Part shown: positions 11,501-20,336 of the stretch, piece by piece | Layout: each line of letters starts with the position of its first letter | How positions within the stretch are numbered: position 1 is the stretch's first letter | Assembly (NCBI GenBank): GCA_023091735.1 | Contig: JALKBU010000355.1 | Coordinates: forward strand, 1-45,768 | DNA from: Trichomonas tenax | Taxonomy: Eukaryota > Parabasalia > Trichomonadida > Trichomonadidae | Direction of reading: 5' to 3' | DNA length: 45,768 nt | Program-made: the position numbers and the translations under genes | Notes under the pieces: generated by a model | Told to the model about the DNA's origin: nothing | The model's input: the letters and a program-made list of their open reading frames with translations, nothing else | The model's database searches: none

Positions 11501-14500
11501 CAAGATTTCCTAAAGCATCTCTAACGAATGATTCAAACTGAATTCTAAGAGAATTAGAAAGGAATCCACCATAGCTCCAAAGGAAGGAGTAAGCGAAGAG
11601 TGAAGAAATAATTGATTGACCTTCATGTGTATCAGCAATTTCTTTGCCCTTCAACAAAGAAGTGAAGAAGGAGAAGAAAGTATCGATCATGTTGAATGGA
11701 GAGTTTAAACCGCAAATCTCATTGATGAAATCAACACCAGGATTGATTGCTGCTTTGACGCATTCATCAATTCTGGCAATTAATCTCTTCTTCTCACCAA
11801 ACAATGGATAAATTCTTTCTTCAAGAGCAGCTTTGACGAATGAACTTGTTCCGAATTCCTTAGATGAAACATTCATAATTGTGCAGCAAGATAATAATGC
11901 TGGTGATGCCTTGGAAATATCGTTTGTCTCGAACACAAATTTCATTGATGGAGGAACAATATATGAAGCGCTACTTCCAAAAGAAATCTTGTGATTGAAA
12001 TCAAAAGCAGTTCCAATGTGATCTGTCCAAACTGGATCGATTTGGCCTTCGAAAATTACCCATTGTTCACGATTATTCATTATCTGAACTTGGCTGAGAA
12101 GAATTCCAATAACACCATCACTCCATTTACCATCAGCATCAATGCATCCGAACAACTCTTTCTGTGTGAACTTACTTGGAGAAATAATAAGTTTGTCAAA
12201 TGGAAGATATGATTCGTTAGTTTCAGCAATGATTGCTCTGGCTTCTTCAAGGACTCTGATGATTGATGACTTACCACATCTTGGATCTCCTGTTATGATG
12301 ATTCCCTTTGGCTGCTGCGAGCACACTTGAAGCTGAACAACTTTGTTGTATTGATAATCGTTCATCTTCAACTGAGCCTTCTGGAATGCAGTATCAAGGT
12401 GGATCGAGATTTCATCTTGAGGTGGCTGAACTTCTGGGAATTGACCAAATTCATCGATAAGAAGTGTAACAATGATATCCTGGTCATCCTTTGGAAGAAG
12501 TGGTAAAAGTGTGACAGCAATCGCTCTTGCAACATAAGTGCTTTCGGAAGCAACAAGTTGGCCACTGACCTTCTTTGCCTCTGCAAGGCATTGAATGATG
12601 TTTCTGGCTGTAAGGAATGGACTGGATTGCTCTGAAACAAGTGCTCTTGCATGCTTCAAGAATCCTGTAATCATCTCTGATAAGTTTGCTGTATTTGCAA
12701 ATCCGAAAACAAACAATAAGTTTTCGCTGATCGCTTGTAAGTCTGGCTCATAGATATTGATTGGCCTGAGTGTCTCCTTCAAGTTCTCAGGAAGTTTGTT
12801 GTAATATGTTTGAGTGTCTGGAGCTGTAATGAATAATCCGCAGTTCTGTGTGAGTTGAACATCAATTCCATCAGATTCGAACTTCTTAGCTTGCTCGATC
12901 TTGGCGATGTTGATTCCCTGATATTGTTCAGCAACAGCAGAGATTACGTCCTTGTGAAGATCTGTGAATCCTTCCAAACAAAGCCAGAATCCGCCCATTG
13001 CAGCACCTTTGACGTAAGACATGATTTGTTGAGTTGTAAGGCAGTGTTGACAAGATTTAACTGCAGCGAAGCAACCGAATATTTCAGCCAATGCTAAAAC
13101 CAAACTTGATTTGCCAGAGTTAGAATCGCCAAGGATTGCGCCATGATAACCTCCTTTGAGGATTGAGAAAATGGAACTATAATTCTCGAAGATTAATGGT
13201 GTAGCAATGAACTTTGTCGACTTTCCGATGTATTCATAACCGTATTCGAATGTTTCGAAGTTCTGAGATACAACAAGATCTTTGCTGTTCTCATCCCATC
13301 TGTAAGTGAGCTGTTGAGCCCACAGTGGATCACTGATGCTTGTTACTTGCTTGTCGATCATTGTTTGAACCAAATCCAAGTAATAAATGTCGTTGAGCAT
13401 CAAAGGCTCGATCTTGTTCTTCTCAACTGGATGAAGATCCAAATGAGTGAACTTAGTCATGTTCTGAATATCAGTCTTAATTATGTTCAAAACATCAACG
13501 AGTCCTTGGCTTGGATTTGCTGAATTAAGGGCTTCTTCTATTGTCCTGCATCTCTCCAAAGCTGAGGCAACAAGAGAACACTGAATTGTGCAGACTTGTG
13601 TCCAGTCTTCTCTTATCATGTCATGATACTTCTGTTGAGCGTTTCTGATCTCTGTCTTAACTGTTCTCTGCATTGACTCGCAAAGGCCGAGTAACCAGCT
13701 CTCGATGTTTGTATGGAATTTAACTGGTCTGAGTTGTATTCTTTCACCCAAGTCGTTCAATGCAAATGCAATTGATGGAATGTGGCCTTCCATGATGAAC
13801 TCGACGTTGTGAATACCAGAGAAGAGCTTTGGAAGATAAGGAATGAGAGCTTGGTGGTCTTTCATCTTTGACATGAGATTGATGAGCTCTCTGTTGGATA
13901 GTAAGTAAAGGCGTGGGAATGTGGAGCGCTTCTGCTCAAGGAAGTTATCAACGCTCTTGTAGATTGTGTCGAGAGATTGATTTGCGAGAACAAGGTCGTT
14001 GATGATGTTTCCTGTATTGCAAAGCTTGAATGCAAGAGGATCGTCTAAGGCACGTTGAGAGAATGATTTCCATGACTTTTCGACTGCCGAAAGATCTCTC
14101 TGTTCTGCAGAAAGTTGTCGAGCAAGTTCTGAATTCTGGAAAATTTCGCTGATGAAAACAAATTGTTTCTGGCATTTGTCGACTGTTTGGATTGCTGACT
14201 CGAACGTATTGATATATCTGATCCATTCTTCAGCGCGAGCACGATGTTGGGCGACGTATTTCGAAGCTCTGATAGATGATAATATAGATTTGGCATCATC
14301 GATTGATGACTGAATTTGTTCGATGCCTTCGAGGAAATATGCATTCTTGTGGTTCTTGAGTGGTGTTAGACTGAATTGCAAAGCTTCTATAGCATTCTTC
14401 ATATTGTTGAGCTGATCCAAGAGCGCTTGTTCGTTTGTGGCCTGCTCTGATATAGTCCTGATCTTGTCGACATAAAGATAAGCCTTGAGTTCAACAAGTT

Positions 14501-17174
14501 TGCCGAATACGAATTCTGGATCGTTGAAGAATGTATCACCAAGCAATTTCTCGATCTGTTCTGTATGTGATTGCTTGAGGGCAGGATTCTTGAGATCGGA
14601 GATAATCGGGACCATTGCTGCGAAGTAATCGACCTTCTTCTTGAGATCCTTGGCAACTGCATTGTCTTCAAGACCAGCAGCAACAGTATCTGCTTTTGTA
14701 ACGAAATCTTGGATTTCCAAAACCATTTTATCTGATTCGACAGCCTGGAAACTCAAGTTGCACCATTCTTCTGACTTTTGAGCCCAGAGGAGCTTTGTAT
14801 CCCAAAGCATCTTCTTCAGGCCAACATTTGTGAATAAGTGCATAACATCGTCGAAATCTGTTTGTGGAATCATCATCGCTGCCTGGTATCCGTTGTATTC
14901 TTGCGATAGTTTATGAATTTCTTCTGTTTGCTCGACAATGTCTTTGAGAATTTCGAGAGCTTCCTGAGGTGTTGTTTGTAAGTTCGAAAGTTTTTCATTG
15001 TTAGACAACAAAACTACTTCAATAACTCTTGCATGCAAAGCAGCGCAGCTCTTATCGAGCATAGATTGGAATCTTGGTTGAAGAATTTGTCTGTTATCAT
15101 CTGCATATGATAATGATCTCTTGACTGAATCGAATATTGGTATAAGTTCTGCAAACATGTTAATTTCATCTTGAGGAATTTGTCCTCTATTTTCGTTTGC
15201 AAGCATGTGCATATCTCTGATAGCATCTGATAAGTTATAAAGCTCTCTGACTGTCTCTTGGTTCTTTTTAACAGCATTAAGATAGCCAACAAACTGTCCG
15301 ACATTATCTGTTTGAAGCGATAATTCATGATAAGCTTGTCTAACGCGTTCGTTGTATTTGACGAGGAATTTGTGCGAAATTGTCTTGAGCGCTCTCTGGA
15401 TTTCTGCCAAACATTGAGATGGTGACTTCATGAATAGTTTCTTCATTGAAGAAATATTGCATTCATAAAGTCCGACATCATAGACTTCTTCTATCTTGCT
15501 AAGGAATTCTTCTTGATCACGAAGCTCCTTAATAGCTGCTCTAATTTCAGATGCGTTGACTGTTTCTTTATCGAGAAAACTGACATCGAATTTAAGATTC
15601 TTTTCGTAAATTTCGATTGCAGGATTGAAGTTTGTCTTGAAGAAATCGAGTAATTTGTATGAATGCTGCATCATTGACTTGATGTTCTCTATAACCATCT
15701 TGTATAATGGATCGTTAGGAAGAATATGTGTGACATCTGGCGTTGATAATTTCTTTTGTTGTGTTGGACTCGCTTCGATCGCGCTTGTTATGTATTGTTT
15801 GAAAACTGGATTGTGAATGATTCTTGGAATTGAGCATAATAATTTAACTGCGCTCAAACGAACTGACGTAATTTGGTTAATAACTTCATCGAATGTTGGT
15901 AACCACTTGAATCCTTTCTCATATAAACCATCTATCGATAAAACTGGTTGAGCAAATGTTGCTGCAGCTGTTGCTTTCATATTTTCGTAAATATATCTCC
16001 ATTCGAAAGGAATATCGAGATCCTTGAATTCAGAATTGTTATATCCAACCATAGAAGAGCCAGCACTGAATCTATATGAAAGAATAGAGAATAATTCAAG
16101 CAAAGAAGCATTACAAATTTCTCTTAAGTTATTAACAATCAAATAATCAGCCATTCTCACGAACCTCACAACCATTTGGCATAAAGCGTTGTGGACTGCT
16201 TTGTTGGTATATTTGAGATTTGTTGCAACTTCGTAGGTTGATTTAGAATCGACGTTCTTTTGCTGTTTTTCGTATTGTGCGATTAATTGATTTAATGGAG
16301 ATTGACTTTCTTGATTTTTATCGCGATCGTTGTGCGATCCTGTGTCCATTGACTTCTCACAAGCTGTTGCCATAATGCCAACGAGATTATTAAAGAATTG
16401 ATCGAGAGTTTCTTTCAACTCTTTGTGATTTCTTGCATTTTCTTCAACAAACGCACCAACTGTGTAAGTCTTCTTAGGATCGATGGTAATGATCTTAATA
16501 TTGCGAAGATTGTTGAGTTCTTGTTGTATTTTGATAAAAGCAGGACGTAAAGTTGGATTTGCGAAGAATAAGTTTGTTGTCAATGAAATTTGTGCGTTGT
16601 TTTGCTTCTGGTTAAGAATATTTCGATGCCATGTCTTGAAATGCCTCCATTGTCGCTGATATTTAAAGAAAGGAATTGTCATGATTTGCGAAAATAGAGC
16701 ATTTTCACGCATCCACTGATCAAGAGGAATGAAATCTACAACAGGGCGGTTGAAATGAGTAAGTCCTTTCAAACTTAATGTCCAAAAATTGGAATCTTTC
16801 ATCTGCGAAGCCAGAATAATTCGCAAACATGTCGGATGCTCAGAATCTTCGATGATATTCGATGGTTCTAAGTAAACATATTCTCTCGTATCTAATCCAG
16901 CTTTCGCCCTTTCAATATATTCGATCGGATCTTTCGTAAGCGGTAGTTTTTGCGGCTCAGATTCGATTGGTGTTGGAACATCAGCTACTGCTGGTAATGG
17001 TGGAAGCACTTTGGACTTCATTTGAATTAATGGAGATTTTAATCTTGGATGATTTTTGCTTAATGTCGAATTAAAAGTAACAGGATGACTATGAATCGCT
17101 TGTTTCGGAACCAGGCGACCAAGTAATTCCTTTGAATGCTTATTAGGAATGTTACTTGGGCCTGGAAAAGTCAT
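5541..17174 (-). CDS. Dynein heavy chain with degenerate AAA1 site
   Basis: A 3877-residue uninterrupted protein with dynein heavy-chain order: long tail and linker (to about 1320), AAA1 (P-loop GDSNSGKS at 1349-1356), AAA2 (GDPRCGKSS near 1628), AAA3 (GDPCSGKS near 1970), AAA4 (GSVGSGKT near 2310), an antiparallel coiled-coil stalk flanking a microtubule-binding domain (about 2510-2810, ending the first AAA with KSLCMW), AAA5, AAA6 (SLGQGQIANAEK) and a short C-terminus. AAA1, the main motor ATPase, departs from consensus: Walker B CFDEFNR reads CLEGFTD (E1401-G1402 for D-E) and the sensor-I stretch ITMNPG reads ITAPDT (P1452 for N). AAA2 has LSCC for the usual VSRC. Most likely an axonemal inner-arm-type chain, but the class is uncertain. 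Spacing from Walker A to Walker B matches the family exactly, so these are substitutions, not misalignment. Confidence 0.92.
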   Translation of the reverse strand: MTFPGPSNIPNKHSKELLGRLVPKQAIHSHPVTFNSTLSKNHPRLKSPLIQMKSKVLPPLPAVADVPTPIESEPQKLPLTKDPIEYIERAKAGLDTREYVYLEPSNIIEDSEHPTCLRIILASQMKDSNFWTLSLKGLTHFNRPVVDFIPLDQWMRENALFSQIMTIPFFKYQRQWRHFKTWHRNILNQKQNNAQISLTTNLFFANPTLRPAFIKIQQELNNLRNIKIITIDPKKTYTVGAFVEENARNHKELKETLDQFFNNLVGIMATACEKSMDTGSHNDRDKNQESQSPLNQLIAQYEKQQKNVDSKSTYEVATNLKYTNKAVHNALCQMVVRFVRMADYLIVNNLREICNASLLELFSILSYRFSAGSSMVGYNNSEFKDLDIPFEWRYIYENMKATAAATFAQPVLSIDGLYEKGFKWLPTFDEVINQITSVRLSAVKLLCSIPRIIHNPVFKQYITSAIEASPTQQKKLSTPDVTHILPNDPLYKMVIENIKSMMQHSYKLLDFFKTNFNPAIEIYEKNLKFDVSFLDKETVNASEIRAAIKELRDQEEFLSKIEEVYDVGLYECNISSMKKLFMKSPSQCLAEIQRALKTISHKFLVKYNERVRQAYHELSLQTDNVGQFVGYLNAVKKNQETVRELYNLSDAIRDMHMLANENRGQIPQDEINMFAELIPIFDSVKRSLSYADDNRQILQPRFQSMLDKSCAALHARVIEVVLLSNNEKLSNLQTTPQEALEILKDIVEQTEEIHKLSQEYNGYQAAMMIPQTDFDDVMHLFTNVGLKKMLWDTKLLWAQKSEEWCNLSFQAVESDKMVLEIQDFVTKADTVAAGLEDNAVAKDLKKKVDYFAAMVPIISDLKNPALKQSHTEQIEKLLGDTFFNDPEFVFGKLVELKAYLYVDKIRTISEQATNEQALLDQLNNMKNAIEALQFSLTPLKNHKNAYFLEGIEQIQSSIDDAKSILSSIRASKYVAQHRARAEEWIRYINTFESAIQTVDKCQKQFVFISEIFQNSELARQLSAEQRDLSAVEKSWKSFSQRALDDPLAFKLCNTGNIINDLVLANQSLDTIYKSVDNFLEQKRSTFPRLYLLSNRELINLMSKMKDHQALIPYLPKLFSGIHNVEFIMEGHIPSIAFALNDLGERIQLRPVKFHTNIESWLLGLCESMQRTVKTEIRNAQQKYHDMIREDWTQVCTIQCSLVASALERCRTIEEALNSANPSQGLVDVLNIIKTDIQNMTKFTHLDLHPVEKNKIEPLMLNDIYYLDLVQTMIDKQVTSISDPLWAQQLTYRWDENSKDLVVSQNFETFEYGYEYIGKSTKFIATPLIFENYSSIFSILKGGYHGAILGDSNSGKSSLVLALAEIFGCFAAVKSCQHCLTTQQIMSYVKGAAMGGFWLCLEGFTDLHKDVISAVAEQYQGINIAKIEQAKKFESDGIDVQLTQNCGLFITAPDTQTYYNKLPENLKETLRPINIYEPDLQAISENLLFVFGFANTANLSEMITGFLKHARALVSEQSSPFLTARNIIQCLAEAKKVSGQLVASESTYVARAIAVTLLPLLPKDDQDIIVTLLIDEFGQFPEVQPPQDEISIHLDTAFQKAQLKMNDYQYNKVVQLQVCSQQPKGIIITGDPRCGKSSIIRVLEEARAIIAETNESYLPFDKLIISPSKFTQKELFGCIDADGKWSDGVIGILLSQVQIMNNREQWVIFEGQIDPVWTDHIGTAFDFNHKISFGSSASYIVPPSMKFVFETNDISKASPALLSCCTIMNVSSKEFGTSSFVKAALEERIYPLFGEKKRLIARIDECVKAAINPGVDFINEICGLNSPFNMIDTFFSFFTSLLKGKEIADTHEGQSIISSLFAYSFLWSYGGFLSNSLRIQFESFVRDALGNLADFPNRGILFDYAVNTNNGTWSLWLEQVPHFGINDQSEVTLSMEDIRSNIAYVQTTETVRISTIIKHMLGAHRHIILTGDPCSGKSELIKFCVSTLEKEGETSSTITFSPLTKGSDARQAIYQCLEKVGGKFLQPHGRAQGVIIIDRANSPIATEPLEIIRSIFNGTGIRLEPTYKSYPTRNVSMICIADNTAPIKHSISANAYTINYTKPDTTVLTSIISSIYQVYFAKFDEGVRTSVSKVAGALTIFYEKLAANIPKKDGHPHYLFSLHDLFRATYSVFYVGSKTVTNQEMFLRLVFSEIFRTFGDRIIDSIDRKYFEDSLLQAIKTKVGVDISLETLNQTFFADLSISNADNLKQNYQELKEEDIITQLNGIITEITNAKRIQSETILPLRASGIHLTRMMKVLKRPFGHMVVYGSVGSGKTTVAKLGIFVAGADTIYANEIDDIKSSIIKSGVAGKKVVLVVREKPLRNLAFTNALSILMSGGDPLAYLTADEIDKGCNELVFTAKQIGENESIITLRNMYRRRVWQYLHVLILLDTLTPKILENSPSIVNATIFDYYEPLPDDSLKSIATASFAEMPDQEKIVNAAVFVHHTASDIAQKMLQREGKNYIITPSLFVTFLSTFIHLVKKRKDDNEILQKHLQEGVDKLKYVAEFLQTTEVQLVEQKPRYESMCLEADQLLHYINENEVTYEKLAQRLRYEEKNVKAKLDEIDKLNGEMRAEYNNVEPLLTNAIAQLKGLNRGDIMDLRSFGEPPLVVKTVMEVICILAEVDVSWKSAVQLLSDPTFISRISSKYSYQNHVPQDLLTKIKPYVESNPNFQESEVGRVSVAAKSLCMWATSLYNYEITYNNLRPKERQIRNKQNAVSNDQEVLEKRRADVKKLSDTIEELKARCDQANKEKRKLSEGITAAKNRMVHARRILQILSDNNATWKKDREQAEKASKSIVADAFICAAFLVYLGPMTSLYRDNAYNMILNYLGENGFKQSSFFSFVRSMVSSATVRDWIAFGLPDDRVCIESATIIMNSERTPFILDSTGIASKFIQKVEEEHQITVVRPTTHNLNRTVESSIRLGVPILIEDVESTFDAALENLTTRKTFKQDNKTYVKLGDKAAECDENYRIYMTVPLSDSPSPQAFTKATVVEFEISKEAFAKQELLHISDIVNPSLAKKIKDAREKIICEERVFKQINDKILETIRTIGQDQILDDEILINTLETCKQTLLESSKTLSATQKKFDELIEQRDEYLPIANRVALISNAASHLCNKNASYRFSNSFIRHVVDSTLTADSNDKIDDIIPKVSYALFASISRALKSNDQLEFALSVATDMSIADRRLTKEELAVLLKRPSPVPTIEAPPVKDISQKAWGRIIALANTLPQLKHIPETLKISAHQLEEWYKSHLLTIPSCISEGLTEFQCLLLQRELNPQNFESVMRIYIEHTLGKEYSKPVKFDIKSAMKIAGPLTPLIITLHGRVTPRRYIQRISKGHNLQVRSLGQGQIANAEKALNVAMQRGDWLLLENCESLPGFIEIVDNAIAKGGAHNNFLLFISATDVGSFPPRLLNLAAKVALEAPSSTKGIIQNCLECLPQEFFAGAQCCRLTLSLALAHATIAQRNLYKDVTFAERCHFSLVDFIFASNIVKPYLQDPSSFTLAATRSAFQWCYAGHSRYQTDAQTITAIFERVMNKDNLIPESPILGIETSYIPPKSLLELQELLSHSSDEDNPEIIGLPRVAQKHQELPPPKEIAFSERGIFFSSLIKRLPELDTITPMESKPDPINVVFERDALKEQEAIQLIRKCPYNTPPSLLLGELPPEWTKLMPWPGPLDSWMSRLSYAAETYNQWARMARPAVIDISSLADPRAYISALMVKFSRMNQSMLHTTYLLAKIPDNKESPADVGANVSGLMIVGARWDEESNCIDEIDDKIVNELPVMHLKPVKQLPPGTIAFPLYAECNGLKTLIAKVPIPAAKTESFWAQRCVHIVFGHQ

Positions 17175-17660
17175 TTTTGATATTTTTTTGTTCGTTTTTT
17201 TCTACTTTTTGTTATTTTTCTATTTTGACTTCAAATATATTTATATTTTCCATTAAAACAGAGAAATGCAGCAGAATTTTTGCGAAATAAAACATATATA
17301 ATTTGAAATTTTGATTATTATGTTTCAAGACAAAATTCTCTCTTTATTATCTTTTCTATAAAGAATATAACTTAAATACAAAAGCTTATTTTCCAATTTT
17401 GGCATATATATAATAATCAAGATATTTTTTCTTCTGTTTATCATAACCATATCACATTTTGCATTTGACTTTATCATATCTTTTCAATCATATTTATGGT
17501 GTGATCTTTATATGCTATTGAATAAATATATGCAATTTTTGAATATTGTTCTGAAAATATGTGATTTTGATTTTTAGAGTATGAAATTTTCCCCAACTTT
17601 GTGAATTTTTGATGACATGTAAGGAAAATAATATATTTACAAACAAACAAAATAATATAA
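17175..17660. other. AT-rich spacer upstream of dynein
   Basis: No gene seen. It holds a 10/11 match to the spacer motif, TGACATGTAAG, at 17613-17623, nearer the helicase stop codon than the dynein start. No clear Inr is visible within 60 bases of the dynein ATG. Short A/T-rich stems only. Confidence 0.4.
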
Positions 17661-20336
17661 TTATTTGAAGAGTTGATTGTTGCCCATCTTGATAACTTTC
17701 CTTTGCGTTGGTACTATTTCGACCTGTATCTTTCCGCATTGGACTCTCAGCCTCTCAACAATGCAGATAATTCCTCCAATGAAATGTTTTTCGTGATAAG
17801 TTGCTGCGTGAACTCTGACTCCGATGCAAGCTCCACAACTGCAGCAGGCACGTTCATATGCAGCTTTATCAGCTTCATAGTACACATCGAAGGAAAATGA
17901 GAGCTTTACATTAGTTAAATCCATTCTCCTGATTAAGAAGAAGTCGTCTTCTGGTCCAGCACCTGTCAGCTCTCTGACACCGACTTTAGTAACAGGGAAT
18001 GTCTGTCCATTGTGGACGCGAGTGCACTCAATAATCTTCTGTCCACAATCAGCACAGTAAAAGTCTGTAGGTGATTCTGGCTTGATAGAGAATTTTTGTG
18101 GGAATCTTGTCATCATATCTGAATAGAATTTCGTTAATCTTGCTTTGATTTGATTCAAAGGAACGCCAACAGCAATGTTGTTCTTCAGCCACTTCGGGAA
18201 TCTTTGTAACTCGTTGGGGAATCTTTTATCGATCAAAATCACAGCGCCATAGTCGTTTCTGTGTCTTATACATCTGCCAATTGCTTGGAATAATGCTCTG
18301 TAAGCTTGAGCATCATACCAACTCGATCCTCCATTCTTGAATCTGGAATCATTGTATTCCCGCTTTAGGCGAACTTCTAAATCATAAGCCATTGGAAATG
18401 GAATACCAAAGGCAAAGACGGCACGAGCCTGTTCATCAATGAAGTCGATACCTTCACTGGATCTTCCTCTAAACACACCAATGAGGAAAGCGCCATTTCC
18501 ACTTGATGCTGCAGCTTTATAGTTTGCGAAGAACTCGGGGTCTGAATCTGGCATTTCGTAGAATATTGGCTTGATTTGATCAATAGCATCATAGATTCCC
18601 AATCTCCTCCATGTTTCAAGCATCATCATTAAGAATGAATGGGAACTTACAAAGAACAAAACGCCATTAGGAATAACAGGAAGGAAATTCAAGAACATTT
18701 CTCCTAAAGCTTTGTTAATGTTTTGTCTCTGTCCATCACCTTCAAGAACTGAGTGCTTTGATGACATTATTGTTCCATTTGGTGTTTCTATGATTGTGAA
18801 ACCTATAACTTGAGATGGATCGATAACATGTGGTGCTGACAATCTGATTGGGAATTTAACACCAAGTTCATCCTCAAATGTCTCAAGTGGTGTTAAAGTA
18901 CCTGATGCAAGAATAACATTATGTGCTTCATGTGATGGTCTATAAAACACAGCTCCTGGATTGAGATTAAGACCATGGAAAGTATCCTGAGCTTGATCAT
19001 TTTCATTTATAGTAACAGCAAGGCAATAGTCTTTGATGCCAGCGTAATTGTTCTTCATTGTCAATGCATAAACAACCCATTGTTGTTCTAGTTCACCACC
19101 AAGCATCATTGGAACTTTGTCTAAATCTCCATATTGCTCTGGGAAATTCATTCCGTTGGAGAACTTGAAAATGCAATCAAATGCTGCAACAAGTCTTGGA
19201 TATGTTGCTTGATTCAAAGACCATGAATCAAATAAAGCTGCATTATCAGGAACTACATATTCCTTCTTTCCTTGATTCCTGAGCATCTTTGTAATACCAT
19301 CAAACCATTGGTATTGCTTAACGAGCAAATCTAAAACAATCAAAAACGCTCTTCTTCTTGGTGTATCCTCAGGGAACTTTTTGAGTTGCGTTCTTATGAA
19401 CATCAATGACCAATCCAAGAAATCTCTTGATTGGTGGAAGCTTCCGCCATCTCTGCATGAGTTTTCAATGTTATGTGCTTCATCAATGATCAAATATACA
19501 CCTGAAAGATCGAGTTGCATTTGACCTTTGATCTTTGGATCTAAAAAATAATTATATGGACAGAACACGATATCTGCAGCCATCATCATTTTCCTTGATA
19601 TCACATATGGACATCCTTTATATCTTCTGCACCAATCTTTCAAATCTTCAATCTCGAATTTATCATTGGCACCTCCTGGCTTAAACTCTTTAGGAATCTT
19701 ATAGGTTTTATCATACGGGCATCCACCCGCCTTAAGAAGATCATTGCACTTGCTGTCTACATCGCTCTGATTCATAACTTTCGGATTGATGCATACTTGA
19801 GCACGCGAAGCCATGATAACCATCTGAGGATGAAATGGTAATTTCTTCATTTCTCGAACGAGCTGTTTGAGTTGTTGATGTGTGCGTGTTGCGTACCATA
19901 TCTGTCCTTTGTGTTGTTTCTGTTTTACGATGAAATCTGTTGAATATTCGGGTGAATTTTCATTTTTATCTGATACCGGATATCGTGGGATTTTGTCTGG
20001 ATCCATTCCTTTCGTAAGCAGTGGTGAGAAAATTTCCTGTCGTGAGTTGACTAATGAAAAAGGTGGGAAAAATCCGAGATAACTTTTCACTATAGGAGTA
20101 TCTATTTTGCCTGATGGTTCGATAGTTGTCTCCTTGAGGTGTTTTTGGAACGCTAATGCTGCGGCAAGAAGCGCTGCGGACTTTCCTGTGCCCGTAGGTG
20201 ATTCAAGAATTGCGTTCTGTCCATTTCTCATCGATCTAATGACACCTGACATCAGTGCCATCTGTGCGGGATACGGTTTCTCGTGAGGAAAAGAGACATC
20301 GACACCTGCGATGAGAAATTTATGTGATTCATTCAT
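17661..20336 (-). CDS. Rad3/XPD-family iron-sulfur DNA helicase (FANCJ/RTEL1-like)
   Basis: An 891-residue superfamily 2 helicase: Q-motif-like start (PYPAQ, 21-25), Walker A SPTGTGKS (46-53), YATRTHQQL motif Ia (148-156), four cysteines spaced like the Fe-S cluster ligands (C182, C197, C206, C242), FCPYNYFLD (258-266), DEAH (285-288), SGTL motif III, and QAIGRCIRHR motif VI. The FCPYNYxLD and DEAHNIE stretches and cysteine spacing are closest to FANCJ/BRIP1, though RTEL1 is also possible. The family unwinds 5'-3' and resolves G4 DNA, D-loops and crosslink-repair intermediates in the nucleus. All catalytic motifs look intact. The C-terminus has a possible extra zinc site, CADC...CCSCGAC, not typical of FANCJ. 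Start chosen at the first Met before the Q-motif. Confidence 0.88.
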   Translation of the reverse strand: MNESHKFLIAGVDVSFPHEKPYPAQMALMSGVIRSMRNGQNAILESPTGTGKSAALLAAALAFQKHLKETTIEPSGKIDTPIVKSYLGFFPPFSLVNSRQEIFSPLLTKGMDPDKIPRYPVSDKNENSPEYSTDFIVKQKQHKGQIWYATRTHQQLKQLVREMKKLPFHPQMVIMASRAQVCINPKVMNQSDVDSKCNDLLKAGGCPYDKTYKIPKEFKPGGANDKFEIEDLKDWCRRYKGCPYVISRKMMMAADIVFCPYNYFLDPKIKGQMQLDLSGVYLIIDEAHNIENSCRDGGSFHQSRDFLDWSLMFIRTQLKKFPEDTPRRRAFLIVLDLLVKQYQWFDGITKMLRNQGKKEYVVPDNAALFDSWSLNQATYPRLVAAFDCIFKFSNGMNFPEQYGDLDKVPMMLGGELEQQWVVYALTMKNNYAGIKDYCLAVTINENDQAQDTFHGLNLNPGAVFYRPSHEAHNVILASGTLTPLETFEDELGVKFPIRLSAPHVIDPSQVIGFTIIETPNGTIMSSKHSVLEGDGQRQNINKALGEMFLNFLPVIPNGVLFFVSSHSFLMMMLETWRRLGIYDAIDQIKPIFYEMPDSDPEFFANYKAAASSGNGAFLIGVFRGRSSEGIDFIDEQARAVFAFGIPFPMAYDLEVRLKREYNDSRFKNGGSSWYDAQAYRALFQAIGRCIRHRNDYGAVILIDKRFPNELQRFPKWLKNNIAVGVPLNQIKARLTKFYSDMMTRFPQKFSIKPESPTDFYCADCGQKIIECTRVHNGQTFPVTKVGVRELTGAGPEDDFFLIRRMDLTNVKLSFSFDVYYEADKAAYERACCSCGACIGVRVHAATYHEKHFIGGIICIVERLRVQCGKIQVEIVPTQRKVIKMGNNQLFK

